DNA of 64,000 nucleotides. It comes from Monodelphis domestica. Lineage: Eukaryota; Chordata; Mammalia; Didelphimorphia; Didelphidae. Below the pieces are notes generated by a model that ran no database searches, had not been told where the DNA came from, and saw only the letters and a program-made list of their open reading frames with translations. The translations under genes and the position numbers were made by a program. The DNA lies in contig NC_077231.1 of assembly GCF_027887165.1 (NCBI RefSeq), positions 124,819,987-124,883,986 on the forward strand. The letters are read 5' to 3'. Below are positions 1 through 11,447 of the stretch, one piece after another (position 1 is the stretch's first letter; every line of letters starts with the position of its first letter).

Positions 1-199
1 CTAAAGTAATCCTTTGATGTTTTTATTGGAATGACACTAAATAACTGAAATTAATACAGACAATATTGTTATTCTTGTTATATTATTATGATTCAACCAT
101 GAAGAACTAATCTCTCTACAATTTTTAGGTCTTTTTTCTATAAAATATGTTTTGTATTCATATTTACCTAGTTCTTATGCCTTAGTAGTGTTAAAGGGA

Positions 200-700
200 A
201 ATTAGCAGAAGCAAGAGCAATGCTACAAACCAGGAGCAGGAGAGCAAGATTCCAGAACTCTGGAGAAGTGACAGGCAGTTTTTTCTTTTGAGAGAGACAA
301 TTAAGCAGCCAGGAGTGGAGTTTCTGTCTGGTTCTTCTAGAGTAGACCTAGAGATCTAGAAATTCTCTCTGCTGTGGTTTTCCTTGTGATTCTGCCTATC
401 CCTGTGAATCCTATTGATTCTGAGAGTGATTTCCAACAAAACTGCTCAATACTCCAGAGGACAACTGTCAGTGAGACCCTTCCTTTGAACCCTGTTCCTG
501 CTACCTTCAATTTCTTCCCATTTTATATATTAACTAAGGGGGTTTAATTTAACTAGTTGTAGGAAGTAGATTTGTAGGAAGAGAAGTATTAGATAGTGTG
601 GGTTAACAACTTGATTTGGGGTTTGGATAGATCTTCCCAATTCCCTCCCCTTCCTTCCCTTATCTTAAAATAAACTATTATTTTAGTTATATTTATATAT
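200..700 (+). other. Possible LTR-like fossil (weak)
   Basis: The stretch ends in a C/T-rich run and TTAAAATAAACTATT, which has the look of an LTR poly(A)-signal region. No boundaries or target duplication found; family unknown. The rest of 1-1450 shows nothing recognisable except the CA repeat. Confidence 0.2.
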
Positions 701-1048
701 ATATGTATATATATTATTTCAGTTTACTTATTTCAGTAGCTAGTCTCTCAAATTTCTGTCTATTCTATAGTTATTTTGAATGAGTTTTCTCTTTCTAGCT
801 CTTCTTTCTGGGTCCCTTCACTACATTTATATTTTGATCTCAGAATAGTGTTCTCCATTAAAGAATTTGTTTTATTTTCCAAGGATATACTTGGGGGATA
901 TATTTCATGATTCTTTTATTAAAACTTTGTTCTATAATATTTTGAACTGTATACTGAAAGCCAAGGAGGTGGTCTTAGAACTTTGAGAGGTATTAGGAAT
1001 AGATCATCACAAGTGAGAAAATCTTTTGCTTTTTCCAAGACTTAAGAG

Positions 1049-1049
<1 letters not shown>

Positions 1050-1096
<47 letters not shown>
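1050..1096. repeat. (CA)n microsatellite
   Basis: An uninterrupted CA/AC run of 47 bases. Confidence 0.98.
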
Positions 1097-1098
<2 letters not shown>

Positions 1099-1479
1099 AT
1101 GTAGAAGTTATACCCATATAAATGCTCTAATCAGTTATATGGCACCATTTTCTCACATATAATACCTACTGGACAAGCTAATTTAGGTTTAAGATATTCT
1201 GTGGGTCTTTATCTACTCAGAAATAACTCACTCACTCACAAGTAACTCACAATTCCCCAGTGATATGTTTACTCTTACTTGTTAGCAGAGGAAACAATTC
1301 AAGATAAAGCTACCTAATGAAATATTGTGGTAATAAAAGCAGCAATAAAATATTTTACCTATAAATCTGAAGGAAACTCTCTTACTACTAAAGATACTAG
1401 TAGTGGGAGGAGTGGACACATCTAGGGAACACACAACGTAGAGAAAAGGTGTGGACAGGATATAAGCAAGAAGGGGCAT

Positions 1480-1690
1480 AATGTGGCTAAGTGGACAGAA
1501 TGTTGGACTTGATATTAGAAATTCTACATTCAGATCCTTCATCTGATGCTCACTAGTTGTGTGATTATGAGCAAGCCTCTTAAGCTCTCTAAACTTCAGT
1601 TTTGTCATCTATAACATGGGTAAAATAATATCTATAATATCTACCTAATAGGGATTGAAGTTATTTGAGAAGGAATAAAATATATATGTA
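1480..1690 (+). repeat. MIR-type SINE remnant
   Basis: Carries the MIR-like core CTAGTTGTGTGATTATGAGC followed by CTAAACTTCAGTTTTGTCAT. Old and diverged. Confidence 0.6.
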
Positions 1691-1749
1691 TATTTTAGGA
1701 ACCATAAAGATAGGGACCTACTCATATTTATTCTTTTCATAATAAAATT

Positions 1750-1860
1750 ACAGATTTAGAGCTGATAGGGCCTTAGGTAATATAAGACCTACCCCCACTT
1801 ATTTTATAGATAAGAAAGTGAGATCCATAGAAGTTTGACTTATCCAAGGTCACATAGATA
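1750..1860 (+). repeat. Old interspersed repeat (MIR/L3-like tail)
   Basis: Resembles the widespread amniote phrase TAGAGCTGGAAGGGACCTTAG and ends in AAGGTCACATAG. Family not asserted. Interrupted on its right by the LTR at 1862. Confidence 0.45.
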
Positions 1861-1861
1861 A

Positions 1862-2583
1862 TAAAACTTCCCGGTCTGTGAGAAGTTTTAAGGTAGGAAA
1901 ATAGAAACAGGATAGAAGTTTTGGATCCCACGAAGGGCGTGAAAGAGTCAACCTTTGATATATGAATAAATGAGTCAGTAATCAATTATTAATATTCGGG
2001 AGCCACAGCCCTGCTCCGACCACTGGACGTTACTATTAAGGCTATTCCCATCCAATGATCCCAATTTAACACTGCACTGGTCAAAGGATAATACTAGCTC
2101 AGTAGGAAAGGAGATTAGAAACTAAAGGAGTTAGATAATGCTAGGTATTAGCATTGGAAAAGAGAGAGAGACAGGAAGGTCTGACCGAAGGGCCAGGCCT
2201 CAGGGAAAAAGATAGAGAGGAGAGAGAAAGGGGAGAAGTTGCTCCTTGGCAAACCTGTTGATGTCCTCGAAGTGGGAGGAGCTGGCTGCGTCCCTTTCTT
2301 TTATTCTCTTTGATACACAAATGAGCTCAATACATATTGATAAGTTACATGATGCCTCAATACATATAGATGAGTTACATAGTGTATTGCCATTGGATAA
2401 TTGCAAATTATGACAAGGTGAAGGTGGGGTTATTATCCTCAGGTGAGTGAGACAAAGGGAAGCAAGGTTTCGCCCCCTAACTTCAGCCACACTGGGAATA
2501 GAGTTCATTGCCATGCGCAGAATGGCCATGTGCTCACTCACAATCCTTGTCTCTCTATAATACCTATGGGCTGGACTGCTACA
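1862..2583 (-). mobile_element. Solo LTR, family A, copy 1 (endogenous retrovirus-like fossil)
   Basis: Minus-strand LTR opening TGTAGCAGTCCA, flanked by a perfect 5-bp target duplication GATAA (1857-1861 and 2584-2588). Its 3' edge forms a 9-bp hairpin, TAAAACTTC with GAAGTTTTA (1862-1892). It is the most diverged of the three family A copies, so probably the oldest. No internal region; the element is a broken remnant. Confidence 0.8.
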
Positions 2584-2629
2584 GATAACAACTGGCCAAG
2601 CCAATATTTGAATCAGGTGTTCTGATTTC

Positions 2630-2960
2630 TCATCTAGTGATCTTTCTACCATACTACATGCTGAATCAACACTGGTTGAATAATTAATGTAAAAGAGAAC
2701 CAGTGGATCTAATTTCTTCCATCTATCAAAAAGCCTTTGACAAAATTCCATATTGATGGCAAAAAAAAAAAAGCATCATTTAGGTCATAATGGGATTGGT
2801 TGGTATGGGAACTTAGCAAATCATTGGAAACTCGAGTAAGGTAGGAACAAATGGGTTCTTCTCCAGCTGGTGAGTGGGAATTATAGGTCTCGGTGTTTAT
2901 AAACATGTATAAAAATGATCTGTAGAATACTTTGTAAAATTTCCAAGTTTGCTTATATTA
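2630..2960 (+). repeat. CR1/L3-like LINE remnant
   Basis: Contains phrases of a CR1-clade 3' region (CTTTGACAAAATTCC, ATGTATAAAAATGATCTG) and an internal poly-A stretch. Diverged; low confidence. Confidence 0.35.
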
Positions 2961-3004
2961 GAAGGGTAAAACAAAAAGCAAGACTTTTATTATAATTTTG
3001 TTTT

Positions 3005-3671
3005 TGTAGCAGTCCACCCCTATCTAGGGACAAGGGAAACAGTTAGAAGGTACAGAGGGGCTTAGAAGAGAGCATGCTCAGTCTTGCGCATGGCTAGGAA
3101 AGCCTCTGACCCTTGACCCCAGCTTTCCCCAGGTGAAGCGGGAAAACAGGTTTCTTTGTGTTCACCTGGCTAAGATAAACCACACCTATACCTTGTCGTT
3201 AACCAATGATAATCATCCCTATGTATCGTGTATATTTGCATATCAAAGACATTAAAAACAGAGCCACAGCAATCTCCACCCTCTCTCGCTCTCTTGGATC
3301 TCAGCTCTCACTGATGCCTGTCCTGGCTGGAGCTTGGCCTCTGGCCAAGCTCCATCTTTAATTCCTTTCCTTCTCTATCTCTCTCACCTGGGACCTGGCC
3401 TTCGGCCAGGCACTTTCTTTTCTCTATTGTCTCTCCAACCTGTGTGGTATTAAATTTGGATCACTGGGTGGGATTAGCCTTTTGGAAAGAGGTCCAGACT
3501 GATCGGGGTTCTGCTGTGGCTCCATTATAATCAATAAGGCCTGGTTTTCTGACTCACTTCTGCCATCTCATATCTATAACTTGGCTCCGCCACGCCCCTC
3601 GCAGTATCCAAAACTTCTATCCTTCCTCTATCTTCCTATCTTGTGGCTTCACGCTGGTTCGGGAAGCCACA
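3005..3671 (+). mobile_element. Solo LTR, family A, copy 2 (endogenous retrovirus-like fossil)
   Basis: Runs TGTAGCAGTCC to GGAAGCCACA, 667 bp, with a perfect 5-bp target duplication GTTTT (3000-3004 and 3672-3676). A poly(A)-signal-like ATTAAA lies near 3450. The 3' edge is a perfect 9-bp hairpin, TGTGGCTTC (3642-3650) with GAAGCCACA (3663-3671). No internal region. Confidence 0.88.
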
Positions 3672-4064
3672 GTTTTTAACTTTACATATGAAAAGGTACC
3701 TCCAAGAGGCAAAAACTCTGAGAGGAAAACAGGAAGAAGAACACAACACCATGGAAACAGAATGGCTGCCAGATGTCTTTATGCCATGTCAAAAGGAGAA
3801 AGGGTTTTTCAGGATGCTTAATGCTTTTTTGAAGAAGCTGATTGGTGCTTTCAACTTCAGCTTTCCCTTCACTCTTTTTAATCAGTATAGTAGATTTTTG
3901 GGTCTAGGATGGCAAATGATCATCCAAACTAGGGCTTAAAGCTGACCTCCACATACTATGGCAGCCAATTACTAATATTGCTTATAGCAGGTGGGAGGTA
4001 AGGGTAGGAGGGAGTCTTACTTAGATGTATTTTATTGGTTTCCCATCTCTGATGCCAATCAATG

Positions 4065-4720
4065 AATTAATCAATAATACTTATGGAATACCAACTATGG
4101 ATCAGGCAATGCTCAAGATACTGGGTCCATAGAACCAAAGATAAAACAGTACTTGCCCTCAAGGAGTTTATATTCTTTCAGGGAAGATGATATGTAGAAA
4201 AGTAAATATATAGAAAATAAATAGATTGTGTTTGGGAAAGGGGAAACCCTAGTAGTTAGAGGGAGGGGATCAAGAAAAGCTTCATGTATAGATTGGCACT
4301 TAAGATGAACTTCAAAGGAAACTAGAAATACTAAGAGGCATAAGAAGAGAGTTCATAGGAGGCAGTTGGGTAGCTCAGTGGAATGAGAGCCAGGCCTAGA
4401 GACAGGAGGTCCTAGGTTCAAATCTGGCCTCAGACACTTCCTAGCTGTGTGACCCTGGGCAAGTCACTTGACCCCCATTGCCTAGCCCTTACCACTCTTC
4501 TGCCTTGGAGCCAATACACAGTATTGATGCCAAGACAGAAGGTAAGGGTTTAAAAAAAAAGAGAGAGAGTTTCATGTCACAAGCAAAGAAACACCAACTA
4601 ACAAAGGTATATATGGTCCAAGGAATTTTCTAGAGTGGAAATTTTAAGGTATAAAAAAATTCTAGAAAACAGAAATGGTGCCAGGCAGAGGAAGTGGACA
4701 TGTCTGAGGTAAAGACAGTA
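4065..4720 (+). repeat. Old long interspersed repeat (family R) split by a SINE
   Basis: Fits the common therian repeat that opens with a phrase like ACCTACTATGTGCCAGGCA, continues CTCAAGGAGTTTATATTCT and later GTCACAAGCAAAG. I do not assert its database name. A SINE sits in it at 4359-4560. Confidence 0.45.
4359..4560 (+). mobile_element. Marsupial CORE-SINE, near full length
   Basis: Opens with a tRNA-like promoter part (GGGTAGCTCAGTGGAATGAG, GGTTCAAATCTGG), then a MIR-like core (CTAGCTGTGTGACCCTGGGC), and ends AAGGTAAGGGTTT plus A9. The flanks share a diverged target duplication, about AGAGAGTTCAT. Best-preserved copy in the window. Confidence 0.85.
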
Positions 4721-4871
4721 CCAAAAAAATTTGGTCCAAAACACAAGGTTTTCTTGGACTATAAATTCTTTCCACTTACTGAAATATGGAGGCTGAAGGA
4801 AAATCTTACAAAGTCTTTTATGCAGGTACAAAAAAAGATGAAAGTCAAATGATATATTTAAAGGAATGGAC

Positions 4872-4873
<2 letters not shown>

Positions 4874-4909
<36 letters not shown>
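4874..4909. repeat. (CA)n microsatellite
   Basis: Pure CA run of 36 bases. Confidence 0.97.
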
Positions 4910-4911
<2 letters not shown>

Positions 4912-4954
4912 CAAGTCACATTCCTAGAGCACAGCTGGCTATATCTCAGTCAGC

Positions 4955-5310
4955 CAATGACATTTATTAAAGTGCCTACTAGGTGCCAGGCACTCTGCTA
5001 AACATTGGGGACCCCAAAAGAGGCAAAAGATAGTTCCACTCTCAAGGAGCTCACAGTCTAATGGGGGAGAAAACAAGCAAAGAAATATGTACAAACCAGC
5101 AATACAAGATAAATAGGAAGCAACTGCCAGAAGGAAGGCACTAGAATTAAGAGGAGTTGAGGAAGGCCACCAATAAAAAATGAGATTTTAGTTGAGAGGT
5201 CAATAGTCAGTCTGGAGAAGATAAGAGTGTTCCAGGCACATGGGGGATAGCCAAAGAAAATGCCTAGAACCTAGAAATGGAGTGTCTTGTTCATGAAACA
5301 GCCAGTAGGC
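4955..5310 (+). repeat. Family R repeat, 5' part
   Basis: Begins TTTATTAAAGTGCCTACTAG and TGCCAGGCACTCTGCTAAAC and continues through CTCAAGGAGCTCACAGTCTA to TGTCTTGTTCATGAAACAGC. From 5310 to 6267 nothing further was recognised. Confidence 0.6.
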
Positions 5311-6267
5311 CAGTGTCACATCTCCCCTCAAGATTATAAAAATACCTTTGAGGAACTGTGGGGTACTTCTCATGTTATCAGCTTGAAATTCCCATCAGTT
5401 TTGTTCCCCTCAATATCATCACCAATGATTAGTGCCCTAGTATCAGTTATAACTAAATAGTATCTCCTCATCCTTGATAAATACTTAATATAAATGTGTT
5501 CCTATAATGAGATATTTATTGATAAGAAATAGAATGAAGAGTATAAGTACTTCTCCCTGGATGGGGGGGATGATCTCCCTCAACTCCCTTGGGTCAGCTT
5601 AAAGTGGTTACTACTAAACATTCATCCCACCAAGCTTACATCTAGGTGTGGCATAGCTATTAGGTAATCCTTGTTATAGAACATGACATCTTGGTAGACG
5701 GAACTTCATCACTGGGAGTTTCCACACCAATGAAGTTACAAGTTCAGATTTAAGATATACATACTTTACATACATACCTAACAAGTTCTCAGTTATAACT
5801 TTTTAGATTCTGCCTAGATTACACCAGTGCAAATGGCCAACAAAACACAAGATATTAGATAATAGAAAAATAAACCCAAACCTTATGTTTATAAAAAAAA
5901 TCAGTCTAAACCTAGGATTCTATCATTAATCCTAGCCAAAACTGATGATGAAGAATACAATGGAACAGGGAAAAGCTCTGAAGAGGAGATTTAATATGAA
6001 AAGGATATGGGGATTGCTATATGAATTGGAGAAGATTAAGATTTAGTAGGAAATTCAGATGTTGAGAGGAAATATGCTTAATCAACCAGTCAGTCAACAA
6101 GTAATAACTAGGTACCCATTAAGTGTCAGGCACAGGCTTACCCCTAGGATCCTGAAGGAATTTAAATAGAATGTGGTCTTCCCCTTCTTTGGGAAGTGGA
6201 GTATAGTAGGGTAAGCCTGTCCAGGGAAGGTAGGCAGCCAATGACTCCTGTAAAGAGATATGCTAGC

Positions 6268-6395
6268 GGGCAGCTGGGTGGCTCAGTGGATTGAGAGCCG
6301 GGCCTAGAGAGGGGAAGTCCTAGGTTCAGATCTGACCTCAGACCCTTCCTAGTTGTGTGACCTTTAGCAAGTTACTTAACCCCCACTGCCTAGCC
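6268..6395 (+). mobile_element. CORE-SINE, left part (split by a hAT element)
   Basis: Starts GGGCAGCTGGGTGGCTCAGT and reaches CCACTGCCTAGCC, where the hAT element begins. The remaining part resumes at 7142. Confidence 0.85.
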
Positions 6396-7133
6396 CTGTG
6401 ATGGCAAACCTATGACTCATGTACACACATAGTCATTTTCAATGACATATAGCAGCATGCAGGCTCAGTAGGGCAGGCAGGCTTGTGGGTAGCAGCTGCT
6501 GCTCTAGCTCCACCCTCAGGCCGGAAGGCTGGGGAGGGGTGGAAGGGGCCCAGCAGGAGCCTCCAGCCCATATATAATGGAGGAGTGCCTGGAACCAATC
6601 ACCAGACACTTTTAGCACCCTGAAAAATATAGCAATGCCTTTACTCATGATTTTTCCCTCTATGTACTTTTGTGAGACCTTATTCTCAGTGTTAAATAAT
6701 GTCAAAACCAACAAAAGAAACAGATTGACAGATGAAATTAGTAGCACTTGCTTGGGCTTGAAGTATACAAAAGACCAACCTTCAATTGAAGATTTAGCCA
6801 ATGAAATTCAGCAACAAAAAAGTCACTAATAGGCAGGTTAGTTAAAGAATTCCCCCTCACCCTCACTTATCTTAGTTTGGGACACCCCACACAAGTTAAA
6901 TAATATCAAAACCAACAAAAGAAACCAACTGACAGATGAACAAAGAAGTCACTAAGTTAAATAATTAGTTTTTGGTTTACTAAATACAGTTACATATTAC
7001 AATTATACATTTTTTGTTAAATTACAAATATCAAAAAATTATGGGTTTTTTCTTGAAGTGACATATCACCCAAGTTATGCTCAGTTTTTTGGTGAATTTT
7101 GACATACCAAGCTCAAAAGGTTGCCCATCACAG
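6396..7133 (+). mobile_element. hAT DNA transposon fragment with transposase C-terminus
   Basis: Terminal inverted repeats CTGTGATGGCAAACC and GGTTGCCCATCACAG. The 8-bp target duplication is GCCTAGCC / GTCTAACC (6 of 8 match). Positions 6635-6826 encode the end of a hAT transposase (dimerisation region): CETLFSVLNNVKTNKRNRLT, then DEISSTCLGLKYTKDQPSIE and a final QQQKSH. The rest of the transposase is missing, so this is an internally deleted copy. About 45 bases (6693-6738) are repeated at 6895-6941. Confidence 0.8.
6635..6826 (+). pseudogene. hAT transposase, C-terminal fragment
   Basis: 63 residues; the pattern CETLFS..N..KT..RNRLTDE....CLGL..T..QPSIEDLA is the hAT C-terminal signature shared with ZBED/SCAND3-like domesticated proteins. 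It lies inside the terminal repeats, so it is a transposon remnant and not a host gene. Confidence 0.75.
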
Positions 7134-7141
7134 GTCTAACC

Positions 7142-7216
7142 CTTACCACTCTTGTGCCTTGGAACCAATACAAAATATTGATTCTAAGACAAAAGGTAAG
7201 GGTTAAAAAAAAAAAA
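7142..7216 (+). mobile_element. CORE-SINE, right part
   Basis: CTTACCACTCTTGTGCCTTG to AAGGTAAGGGTTA plus poly-A; completes the SINE begun at 6268. From 7217 to 8100 nothing further was recognised beyond AT-rich sequence. Confidence 0.85.
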
Positions 7217-8106
7217 GATACTGCAGTAGGGAGCTCATCCATTATACATTATATTAGAACTATCTTAATTCTTATGTATTGAAGAAACATAAAAAGAGAC
7301 TTCTATGAGGATTAAGTCTGGCGAAGAATTTGTTTTCCTATCACAATTGGAGAGAAACTGGGAAACAGTGAGATGAGGGATAGAAAGACTTTTTTGGATG
7401 AAGTCTTGATGTTTTCCTTTAGAAGATTTTTGAGAAGAAACTTTAGTTGGTGTCTCTAGAGAAACTAAATGTATACAATTGGATTTTCAGAACTTATGGA
7501 AAAGTCATCTGCCCTTCATTACAATGAAAGTCTAACGTGAATCTGATTTGGATCTTTTGCACAATTGAAAATGATTTTAAAAATTATATGTGTATTTGGT
7601 TTTTATTGATTTAGTTTTAATAAATCATGTTAAGTTATCGTAATATATATGTATTTGTTTGTAAGAGATTTACTATATAGAGAAGAGTAAAATTAGTCAT
7701 TGGGAAATGAGATTTCTCTAAGTTTCTTAAATAATATTTAATGAACTGTGGTGGAAGCTTAAGCTTAATTAATGAGAAAGCTGTCATAGTTTTACTAATT
7801 AGGAAAAAAACATCCAAATACACACTTTCTCAAGCTCAGGATAACAAAACCAAGTATTTATCTTTCCTCACAATTCCACCTCTATTTCAAACTTCCCTTT
7901 TTCTTGTAGGGATCCCCTATTTTTCCAGTCATAGAGATGTTACAACTTTAATGTTGTCTTGAAATCTTCACTCTCTTTCACCTAACATTAATTCTGTTGC
8001 CAAGTCATCATATATTCCTCTACACTTTCATATTAGTCCTCTCTCCCAACTCTCATGACTTACCACCACGGTTCATGTCCTCATCCCCTTTCCCTCTTAC
8101 TGTTGT

Positions 8107-8245
8107 TCAGTTGTTTCAGCCATGTCAAACAGGTTAAGTGACTTGTCCAGGATCACACAGCTTGTAAATGTCTGAGGCCAAATTTGAATTCAGGAAGCTG
8201 TCTTCCTGATTTGGGGCCCACCACTGTGCAGTCTAGTCACACTCC
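8107..8245 (-). repeat. MIR-type SINE remnant
   Basis: Minus orientation: GTTAAGTGACTTGTCCAGGA and TCACACAGCTTGTAAATGTC are the complement of the MIR core. Confidence 0.7.
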
Positions 8246-8249
8246 CTTC

Positions 8250-8765
8250 CCTTTCCTTAGATTAGTGCAATAACTTACTAATTGTTCTCCTGCTTTAAGT
8301 CTCTCCCCTTTCTAATCCATCCTTTACACAGCTGCCTATGATTTTCCAAAATTGTAGGTCTGATCATGTCACTTCCTTGTACTTCTTCATTAATTCCCAG
8401 TGACTCCCTGTATCCTCTAGGATCAATTATAAGCTCCTGTTTGTTTAGCATTTAAAGCTCTTTATGACCTGTGAATGCAGCCTTTATACATTTACTACAC
8501 ATTATTCCCCTTCATGTACTCTCCAATTCATTCAAACTGGTCTTCTTGCTCCTTTCTGTCTCTGGGTTTCTGCACTGGATATTCCTCCTGTCTGGAATGA
8601 ATTACCATCTCCTCTTCACCTCTTGGAATCCCTGGTTTCCATCAAGACATAGCTCAGAGCCACCTTCTACTGGACGCCTTTTTTCTAGCTGTCAATGCCT
8701 ACTCCCAAAGGTTCCCTTATACTTACATTACATTATGTGTTTTGTATATATTTAGGTAGCAAACT
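8250..8765 (+). mobile_element. L2 LINE 3' fragment
   Basis: Matches the L2 3' pattern: GATCATGTCACTTCCTTGTA, then TCAATTATAAGCTCCTGTTT, TTAAAGCTCTTTATGACCTG and a late TCTGGAATGAATTACC. Two overlapping short open frames here are chance frames in the LINE. 8766-9550 holds only a short CA run near 9375. Confidence 0.6.
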
Positions 8766-9565
8766 ATGCAGGAGTTGACTGCACTTACACGTCAGCCCTC
8801 TGTCTGTGACTTACATTTAGTTGTATTTAATCATGTATAATTTAACTATATTTAAGCAGAATTTGGGTGCATGAAGAGTCTTGTAACAATCAAGGAAATA
8901 ATGGATGTCAGATGAACCTCAGTCTTATCTGAAAAGTACAAAGGAAGGTCGAACACACACAGTTTGGTTTAATATCAATCACAACAGGGAAATGAGGAGA
9001 AGGGAAGAGAGTTAAGAGGGAGAATGATCACAGGGAGGGGATGGTACAAACACAATAAACTTCCTGACACTGAAGAAAGAAAAGAAAGAACTAGAATATA
9101 AGTGGCATGGGCATCGTACTCCCCAAACCCAGGCAAACTGCAAGCAGGGAAATTCCTTTACTCCCTTCAGTCCTCATGACTCCTAGCCCAAGAACATCTG
9201 ATAACTTCTATAAGACCCTGAGATTATTATCATCTTTAGATCATCCATTAGATTTGAGATGGATTTAGAGATGTACCTCCAGGTGATACCATTGGGTTGT
9301 TTCTCAGACATCTAGCTGTCCCCTAAACTATAAGGGTCTTCAGCAGACCCTGGTCAGATGACCACCACCACCCCCCACACACACACACACCACCAAAAGT
9401 CTGAGTGTTTACCACTCTAGAATCATGTCCATACCATGACACAACATCACGTCCCCACTGGTGTAAAAAGTATATAATCCCTAGAATTGGTGGATTCTGG
9501 GAGCAGCCTTTCATCTTGCTGTTCCACCTATACTATCCTCCTGGCCAGTTTCAACATTACTTTCT

Positions 9566-9766
9566 TTGTTTTTTTTTTTTAATCCTTACCTTCTGTCAAT
9601 ACTGTATATTGGTTCCAAGGCAGAAGAGTGGTAAGGGCTAGGCAATGGGGGTTAAGTGACTTGCCCAGGGTCACACAGCTAGGAAGTGTCTGAGGCCAGA
9701 TTTGAATCTAGGACCTCCCATCCCTAGGCCTGACTCTTAATCCACTGAGCTACTCAGCTGCCCCCA
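9566..9766 (-). mobile_element. CORE-SINE with perfect 15-bp target duplication
   Basis: Reverse orientation, from poly-T and AATCCTTACCTTCTGTCAAT to GAGCTACTCAGCTGCCCCC. TCAACATTACTTTCT occurs at 9551-9565 and 9767-9781, an L1-type target-site duplication. A relatively young insertion. Confidence 0.9.
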
Positions 9767-9904
9767 TCAACATTACTTTCTAAATTAATAAATTTTTCTT
9801 TTTATTTTTAAGCTAAGTTTTGGAGCCTTGTGTTCTTGCAAAAGTTATCCTTCCTGAACCCCAGGGGTTCACCTCTAGTACCCCACAACATAAGGGCTAA
9901 CTTA

Positions 9905-9958
9905 AGTTGCCTCAGTTGGGGAATGGATGAACAAACTGTGGTATCTGAATATAATTTT
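9905..9958 (+). repeat. L1 3' fragment (short)
   Basis: CAGTTGGGGAATGGATGAAC and AAACTGTGGTATCTGAAT are typical of the L1 ORF2 tail (WLNKLWYM region). The LTR-like block that follows appears to have landed in it. Confidence 0.5.
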
Positions 9959-9960
9959 AA

Positions 9961-10576
9961 TATCCAACATGGAATCTAGAAGCCCCCAAACTTGTAGCCT
10001 AGAAAGATTAAAAGAACCCCAGTTTACTTGGCTTAAGGGTGAAGGCTCCTGGTTTGACCTTATCACTTGAGAGTTCCTCCCTGAGGGAAAGTCCTACTTC
10101 ACTAATCTCAGACCAACAATAGACTTTAAGAGGTTCCATATCTCTTTTGTCCCAATGGTTTCTCCCCCTAGGCTAAAGTCCTTTACTGGTGGTCTGGCCC
10201 TTGGTTGGGTCTTTCCCTTTTGGGTCCATGTAAAGCATTCACCCCTCACTGTGATTCCTGGCTGAAACTCCTCATTTTCCTTTGTTACCATTGTAAAATC
10301 AATCTTCTATCCCTCTCATTATCAGCCCCCATGTTCCACCTAGAAAGGTATTTAAGCTCCCCAACTTTAATGGCTCTTTGGAAATGTCAATCTCTCAAGT
10401 CTGGCACTCCCAGGGCTCCATGTCCAGAGCGGCCAGAGTTCAATCCTCGATTCTGTGCAGTCGTGTGGGGGCAGTTCTGTGTTGAGGCCTACTATTGCAT
10501 TGAACCCCTTTCCCTTGATTAAAGAGTGGTTTTTAACTATTTGATAGTTCTGTGTTTTTTCCCAGTCAACACTCCA
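9961..10576 (+). mobile_element. Solo LTR-like fossil, family D, copy 1
   Basis: CCAACATGGAATCTAGAAGC near the start, a TATA-like GGTATTTAAGCTCC near 10347, and a poly(A)-like GATTAAAGAG near 10518. Homologous in reverse orientation to 10862-11447. No target duplication was found, so the ends are approximate. A broken remnant. Confidence 0.55.
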
Positions 10577-10861
10577 GAAGAAATGACAAAAGAGAAGATT
10601 TTAGAGTCCTATCGTATGCCCTAATATAGAGTGAGAACTATTTCTACAAGGACTGCAACACTGGAAAGAAATAAACAGAAATGCCTAAGAATTTTGAACA
10701 ATAATTTCGACCATCCATGTCACCACCAGAAACCCTATCCTGAAGCACGACGTGACCTAACTTTTGCCAGATAGAAAATCCACCCAAGATGCAGAGACAT
10801 GCTTTTTTTCCTTTTTTAACATGGCCTTCATGTGAATTCATTTTGCTTAATTTGGCTTATT

Positions 10862-11447
10862 TGTCCCAGGAGTTCTTTGCTTTTTCTCTCAGTCTTTAAT
10901 TCAAGTCAGAACCAGTAAAAGGGTAGGAATAGAGATGCCACAGATAGCAGGGCAGCTTTAAAAGTGACTGTAAATTTGGATCCATCTTATTTTTCACCAG
11001 CCCCTGGGAGTGCCACCGACTCAGGATGGGCTCCGAGGAACAAAAGAACTTGGGGAACCTATATGCCACTCTAGGTGACCTGGGGGCTTTAGGATTAGAG
11101 GGACAGTTGATTGACTTTACAATGGTAAGAAAGGAAAATGAAGAGTTCCAGACAGGAATAATAGTGAGGGGCTGGGGCCCTACAATGGACACAAAAGGGA
11201 AAGACTCAGCCTAGGGCTGGGTCACCTTGGTCATGGACCTTAGCCTAGGGGGAAGAAACCATTGGGACAAAAGGGATGTTTAATATTGGATGGGATTAGC
11301 TGTTCCCACCCAAACTACCAGGAAGCTCACTGTCTGATGAAGAGGGACCTTCCCTCAGGGGGAAACCTCTCCTGTGACAAGGTCAAAACCTGGGGTTTCT
11401 ACACTCAAACTAAATAAACTGGGGATCTCTAGATTTCCATGTTGACA
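10862..11447 (-). mobile_element. Solo LTR-like fossil, family D, copy 2
   Basis: Minus orientation, opening TGTCAACATGGAAATCTAGA, then CCCCAGTTTATTTAG as in copy 1. The left end is approximate. The opposite orientation to copy 1 rules out a single two-LTR provirus. Confidence 0.5.

Noticed and set aside
4598-5001. Open frames through the CA microsatellite (poly-Cys-Val or Thr-His)
   Set aside because: Products of the dinucleotide repeat only.
6635-6829. Possible domesticated ZBED/SCAND3-like gene
   Set aside because: Only the last 63 residues are present, inside recognisable hAT terminal repeats within a SINE. There is no sign of a host exon structure.
9961-11447. A provirus with two LTRs
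   Set aside because: The two LTR-like blocks are in opposite orientation and only about 285 bases separate them.
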